Assembly: GCA_003194525.1 (NCBI GenBank)
Contig: NBIV01000672.1
Location: 1-20,757 of the forward strand
DNA: 20,757 nt
Reading direction: 5' to 3'
DNA from: Gracilariopsis chorda
Taxonomy: Eukaryota > Rhodophyta > Florideophyceae > Gracilariales > Gracilariaceae
The translations under genes were made by a program, and so were the position numbers. Each line of letters opens with the position of its first letter. The first letter of the stretch is position 1. The notes beneath the pieces are model-generated. The model was given only the letters and a program-made list of their open reading frames with translations. It was not told the DNA's origin and did not search any database. Shown here piece after piece: positions 18,486 to 20,757 of this stretch.

Positions 18486-19420
18486 AAGCTACACATGTCT
18501 TTCCATGACACAATAAGGTACCTTGAAGACAAGTACGAGAGAAGGCTATCAATTTCATATCTGCAAGAAAGCAACTAGGATATGCAGGGTCAGTGAGTAA
18601 CCCGAAGGACTTGGAGTGCATGCGGTTGAGCGAGATTCTTATTGAGCTCAATAGAGACGATCCAAGAAACAAATTCTTCTTTAAGTGTGACTCCGCGGGA
18701 CGAATGAAGCTGGCTTGCTGGTCATTGAAAGAGTGGTTGGAGGACTAAGATCGTTTCGGGATTGGACCTGGTGTATCAGTTGATTGCAAAGCCATAGCAA
18801 ATCGATATGGTCATCCACTCTTCACTGTGAATGGAACAGCAAACGATGGATTCACCTGAACTTTCTTTATGGGTTTCATTTCAGGAGAAACGACAGCTGA
18901 CTTCGTTGAGGGTCTGTCCTGCTTTAGGTCTATCATTCTAATGTCACCGGCAATGATAACCACAGACCAAATCATTCCACGCATCAGTGCTGTGGATCAT
19001 GTGGTTGTAGGTCAATTGTGTCTTTAGATGAATGGCATCTTAACCTGAACCAGATGCGCAACGTGACATCATGGTGCGCCCATGTAAGACGCAAGTCTTG
19101 GTGTGACGATATGTCTAGGGACTTGTTCGCTGTGCGAAGATCACGAACCGTACAAAACTTTATGAGACGCAGGGAGTCTTTCCAAAGGAACTATTTTGAA
19201 CATTTTGGGGAAAGACCTCCAGTTTGGTATCGATACCTTTACTTTCAGAAGCCGCACATGGTCGTGAGCTGTTTTAAAGACCTGGCCGTGCCTAAGAGGT
19301 ACATTTTCCAAGGTACTGGCTACACAGAGGCATCCAACTTCGGGTATAAGGCGTATATTCTCTACGAAGGTTTCGTTCTCTCATATTTCCTACCTACGAG
19401 ATGCGTCGACAAACGTTGAA
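18486..19420 (+). pseudogene. Mutator-like DDE transposase core
   Basis: The transposase cuts and rejoins DNA at the element ends. Readable blocks are KYERRLSISYLQE (from about 18531), then, after a frame change near 18560, LSEILIELNRDDPRNKFFFK and DSAGRMKLACW (18632 to 18721). VSVDCKAIANRYGHPLF follows with the first catalytic Asp at 18782, then FFMGFISGETTADFVEGL and ITTDQ with the second Asp at 18965. After a frame change near 19010, EWHLNLNQMRN gives the conserved WH-x-N-x-N block. GTGYTEASNFGYK gives the third acidic residue, Glu at 19327. Decay stops are at 18483, 18575, 18746 and 18857. All three catalytic residues are retained. The blocks and order match MULE transposases closely. Confidence 0.92.
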
Positions 19421-19770
19421 AAGAAAAGACAGGCGCCAGGAAGCGCGCACAAAGTCAGTATCTTCTTTGAGTAGTAGATTTCGATCTCTACGAGATTGAC
19501 AGCTACCGCTACCCGACGAAGTTTTGAACTACTTCTAGTAGAGTACACGACGTACTTTCTCACTACGTTCAAAGAGCTAAGCATCGAAAGCGCGAAAAAC
19601 TTTGTGGTTATCTCAATATCTGTGGTCGAGTATGACACCAAGACCTATTCCTGACTGGTTTTAGAACGCGGGAGCTCAATTGGCCCAGTCGCGCGATTCC
19701 CACTGCACAACGAAGACCTCCAACCTCTTCATCCACGATCTCGCAGCAACAGTCAAGACCAGCTGTCATC
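19421..19770 (+). other. Transposase segment between DDE core and SWIM finger, frame-scrambled
   Basis: Between the catalytic Glu block and the SWIM finger, plus-strand readings stay protein-like. Examples are NVEKKRQAPGSAHKVSIFF near 19416 and FELLLVEYTTYFLTTFKELS near 19523. Stops and frame changes interrupt them. This is where MULE transposases carry the insertion-domain C-terminal helices. No separate gene is seen. Confidence 0.5.
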
Positions 19771-20058
19771 TTGTTCGCAACTACGGTCACTCCAACGGAT
19801 AATGCCCCAGAAAGCAGTCTTCTTGCATCATGCACCTGTCACATGTCACTGACAATGGGGTTTCCATGTAGACACATTGTGAGATGTGCATATGTATACC
19901 CAGAAGACCTTCTAAGACTACCAGATCTAAGTCACGTTTTGGATGACTGCATCCCCATTCATCACCTTCTTGATCCTTACTGGAAAGCATCTGATCACGG
20001 AATCTCTGTTGAAGATAAAAGCAAAGTACGAAAGCAGGCAGGAGTGTATAAATACTAA
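19771..20058 (+). pseudogene. SWIM zinc finger of the MULE transposase
   Basis: SWIM fingers bind zinc through C-x-C...C-x-H and close the MULE transposase. Here SCTCHMSLTMGFPCRHIV gives Cys at 19831 and 19837, Cys at 19867 and His at 19873, a perfect C-x-C-x9-C-x-H. The following IHHLLDPYWKAS (near 19956) is the short block typically found after the SWIM finger in this family. The open stretch runs without interruption to TAA 20056. Confidence 0.9.
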
Positions 20059-20089
20059 GAGTTAGAAAAGCTGCTGTGCAAATCGGCTA

Positions 20090-20622
20090 CAAATGAAAAC
20101 TGATATTGATTTCGATGACATACTGTGCAAAAAGGAAGACGCTGAGGTGCAGAACTACGTTACCAGAGCAGCTGGAATTGCGTTATTTGATCAATGCCAC
20201 AGACTTGCATCAAGCATGACTATGAATGCGGTTGAGTGCGTTCACCAACTCTTGTAAAAAGTCCGGGACGTACTATCTCAAGGATCGCTAACACCACTTT
20301 CTTTAGTTTCAGACTTAGAGAGCCTTGCTGGTTGCAAAGAGAATTTGTTGTGACAAAGAGAATTTGTTGTGACTTCCGGTTTTGGACCTGAAAACACACG
20401 ACGATCATACCACCGAATAAAGGTTACGTTAGAATGAAACGCAGAATTAAAGGATATACGGAGAGATTCAACTCAAAGAGGAAACGCACGTCTTCTTCAT
20501 ATTCGGAGCTTAGAGAGGCATATCAGGAATCATCGCAACCGCATTCGATTCCTGCTTCTGCTGATATAGACAGAGCACAGCGAAAGGCTTTGAACATAGT
20601 TGAAAATATTTCAAGAGAGTAG
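20090..20622 (+). pseudogene. C-terminal tail of the MULE transposase
   Basis: After the SWIM stop at 20056, a reading in the next frame (MKTDIDFDDILCKKEDAEVQ, from 20093) continues to a TAA near 20258. It carries on beyond that as KVRDVLSQGSLTPLSL to 20353, where a 19-bp tandem duplication upsets the frame. A final open stretch (20434 to 20622) is basic and Ser-rich, with RRIKGYTERFNSKRKRTSSS, which could act as a nuclear-localisation region. I recognise no domain. Tails of this kind after SWIM are common in MULEs; treating these pieces as one tail is inference. Confidence 0.5.
20336..20373 (+). repeat. Exact 19-bp tandem duplication
   Basis: Two identical 19-bp units, 20336 to 20354 and 20355 to 20373, stand head to tail. 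Since 19 is not a multiple of 3, the duplication shifts the reading frame of the MULE tail. It looks like a recent slippage or repair event because the copies are identical. Confidence 0.9.
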
Positions 20623-20757
20623 AAGTTGTTAGTAGTTGGATCTAAGTAAATTATTGTTGCAACAGCTTTGAAGTAGCGTATGTGAAACAATTGTGACAGG
20701 AATGAGGCGTACAAACATGGGTAGAGCTGCGCAAACGCATCGTAATAGGAAAAAGAG

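Larger units (their letters stand above)
15300..20622 (+). mobile_element. MULE transposon relic encoding a ULP1-type protease, two zinc fingers, DDE transposase and SWIM finger
   Basis: One plus-strand coding line runs through an N-terminal exon with intron, a ULP1/C48 protease domain, two C..C..HxH zinc fingers, the Mutator-like DDE core, a SWIM finger and a tail. Zinc finger, DDE core and SWIM finger in this order define Mutator-like transposases. ULP1 domains travelling with MULEs are known, for example in plant Kaonashi-type elements. The coding line is broken by a limited number of stops and frameshifts, fewer per kb than in element B. Terminal inverted repeats and the 9-bp or so target duplication usual for MULEs were not found by eye. 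The 3' terminus may lie beyond the window. Confidence 0.88.

Noticed and set aside
15000..20757. Terminal inverted repeats of the MULE
   Set aside because: I compared the reverse complement of the last 150 bases with 14880 to 15300 by eye and found only short chance matches. The 3' end may lie beyond the window.
1..20757. tRNA, rRNA, CRISPR or bacterial operon features
   Set aside because: No cloverleaf-like blocks, no regularly spaced repeats and no ribosome-binding-site-led gene clusters were seen. The content is eukaryotic transposon DNA.

Overview
This is a stretch of eukaryotic repeat DNA made almost entirely of decayed transposable elements, and I find no ordinary host gene that I can support. 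The evidence for a eukaryote is two Ty3/gypsy-type LTR retrotransposons, a Mutator-like (MULE) DNA transposon carrying a ULP1-type protease, and a 67-bp spliceosomal intron with good donor, branch-point and acceptor sequences. The retrotransposon pol text looks like that of filamentous protists (oomycetes), fungi or algae with compact introns. I cannot fix the lineage from the sequence alone.

Layout, left to right. (1) Positions 1 to about 6760: a long plus-strand Ty3/gypsy relic (element A), cut off by the window start. It keeps gag with a CCHC zinc knuckle, protease (DTG), reverse transcriptase (FLDD), RNase H, integrase with an intact D,D-35-E set, a GPY/F-like tail and, about 1.3 kb further on, a recognisable chromodomain. 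It is broken by many stops and frameshifts. (2) About 6760 to 9377: mostly unassigned. It includes a minus-strand, Pro/Gln-rich, Gag-like relic (8886 down to about 8060) and hairpin-rich DNA. (3) About 9378 to 14570: a second, more decayed plus-strand Ty3/gypsy relic (element B), with a possible 5' LTR, protease (DTC instead of DTG), RT (YLDD), RNase H, and an integrase that has lost catalytic residues. (4) About 14570 to 15300: a non-coding stretch with small repeats, a CCAAT in a hairpin loop and a TATA-like box. (5) 15300 to about 20622: a MULE relic read in one direction. Its order is a short first exon and intron, a ULP1/C48 cysteine-protease domain, a first C..C..HxH zinc finger, an acidic linker, a second C..C..HxH zinc finger, the MULE DDE transposase core, a SWIM zinc finger, and a C-terminal tail.

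The most interesting object is the last one. The ULP1 domain sits upstream of two tandem zinc fingers and the transposase in the same orientation, and it shares its final reading frame with the finger ORF except for one TAG. This suggests that the ancestral element encoded one very large ULP1-ZnF-ZnF-transposase-SWIM protein, or two closely coupled ones. All coding relics are broken, so the window records element biology rather than currently active genes.
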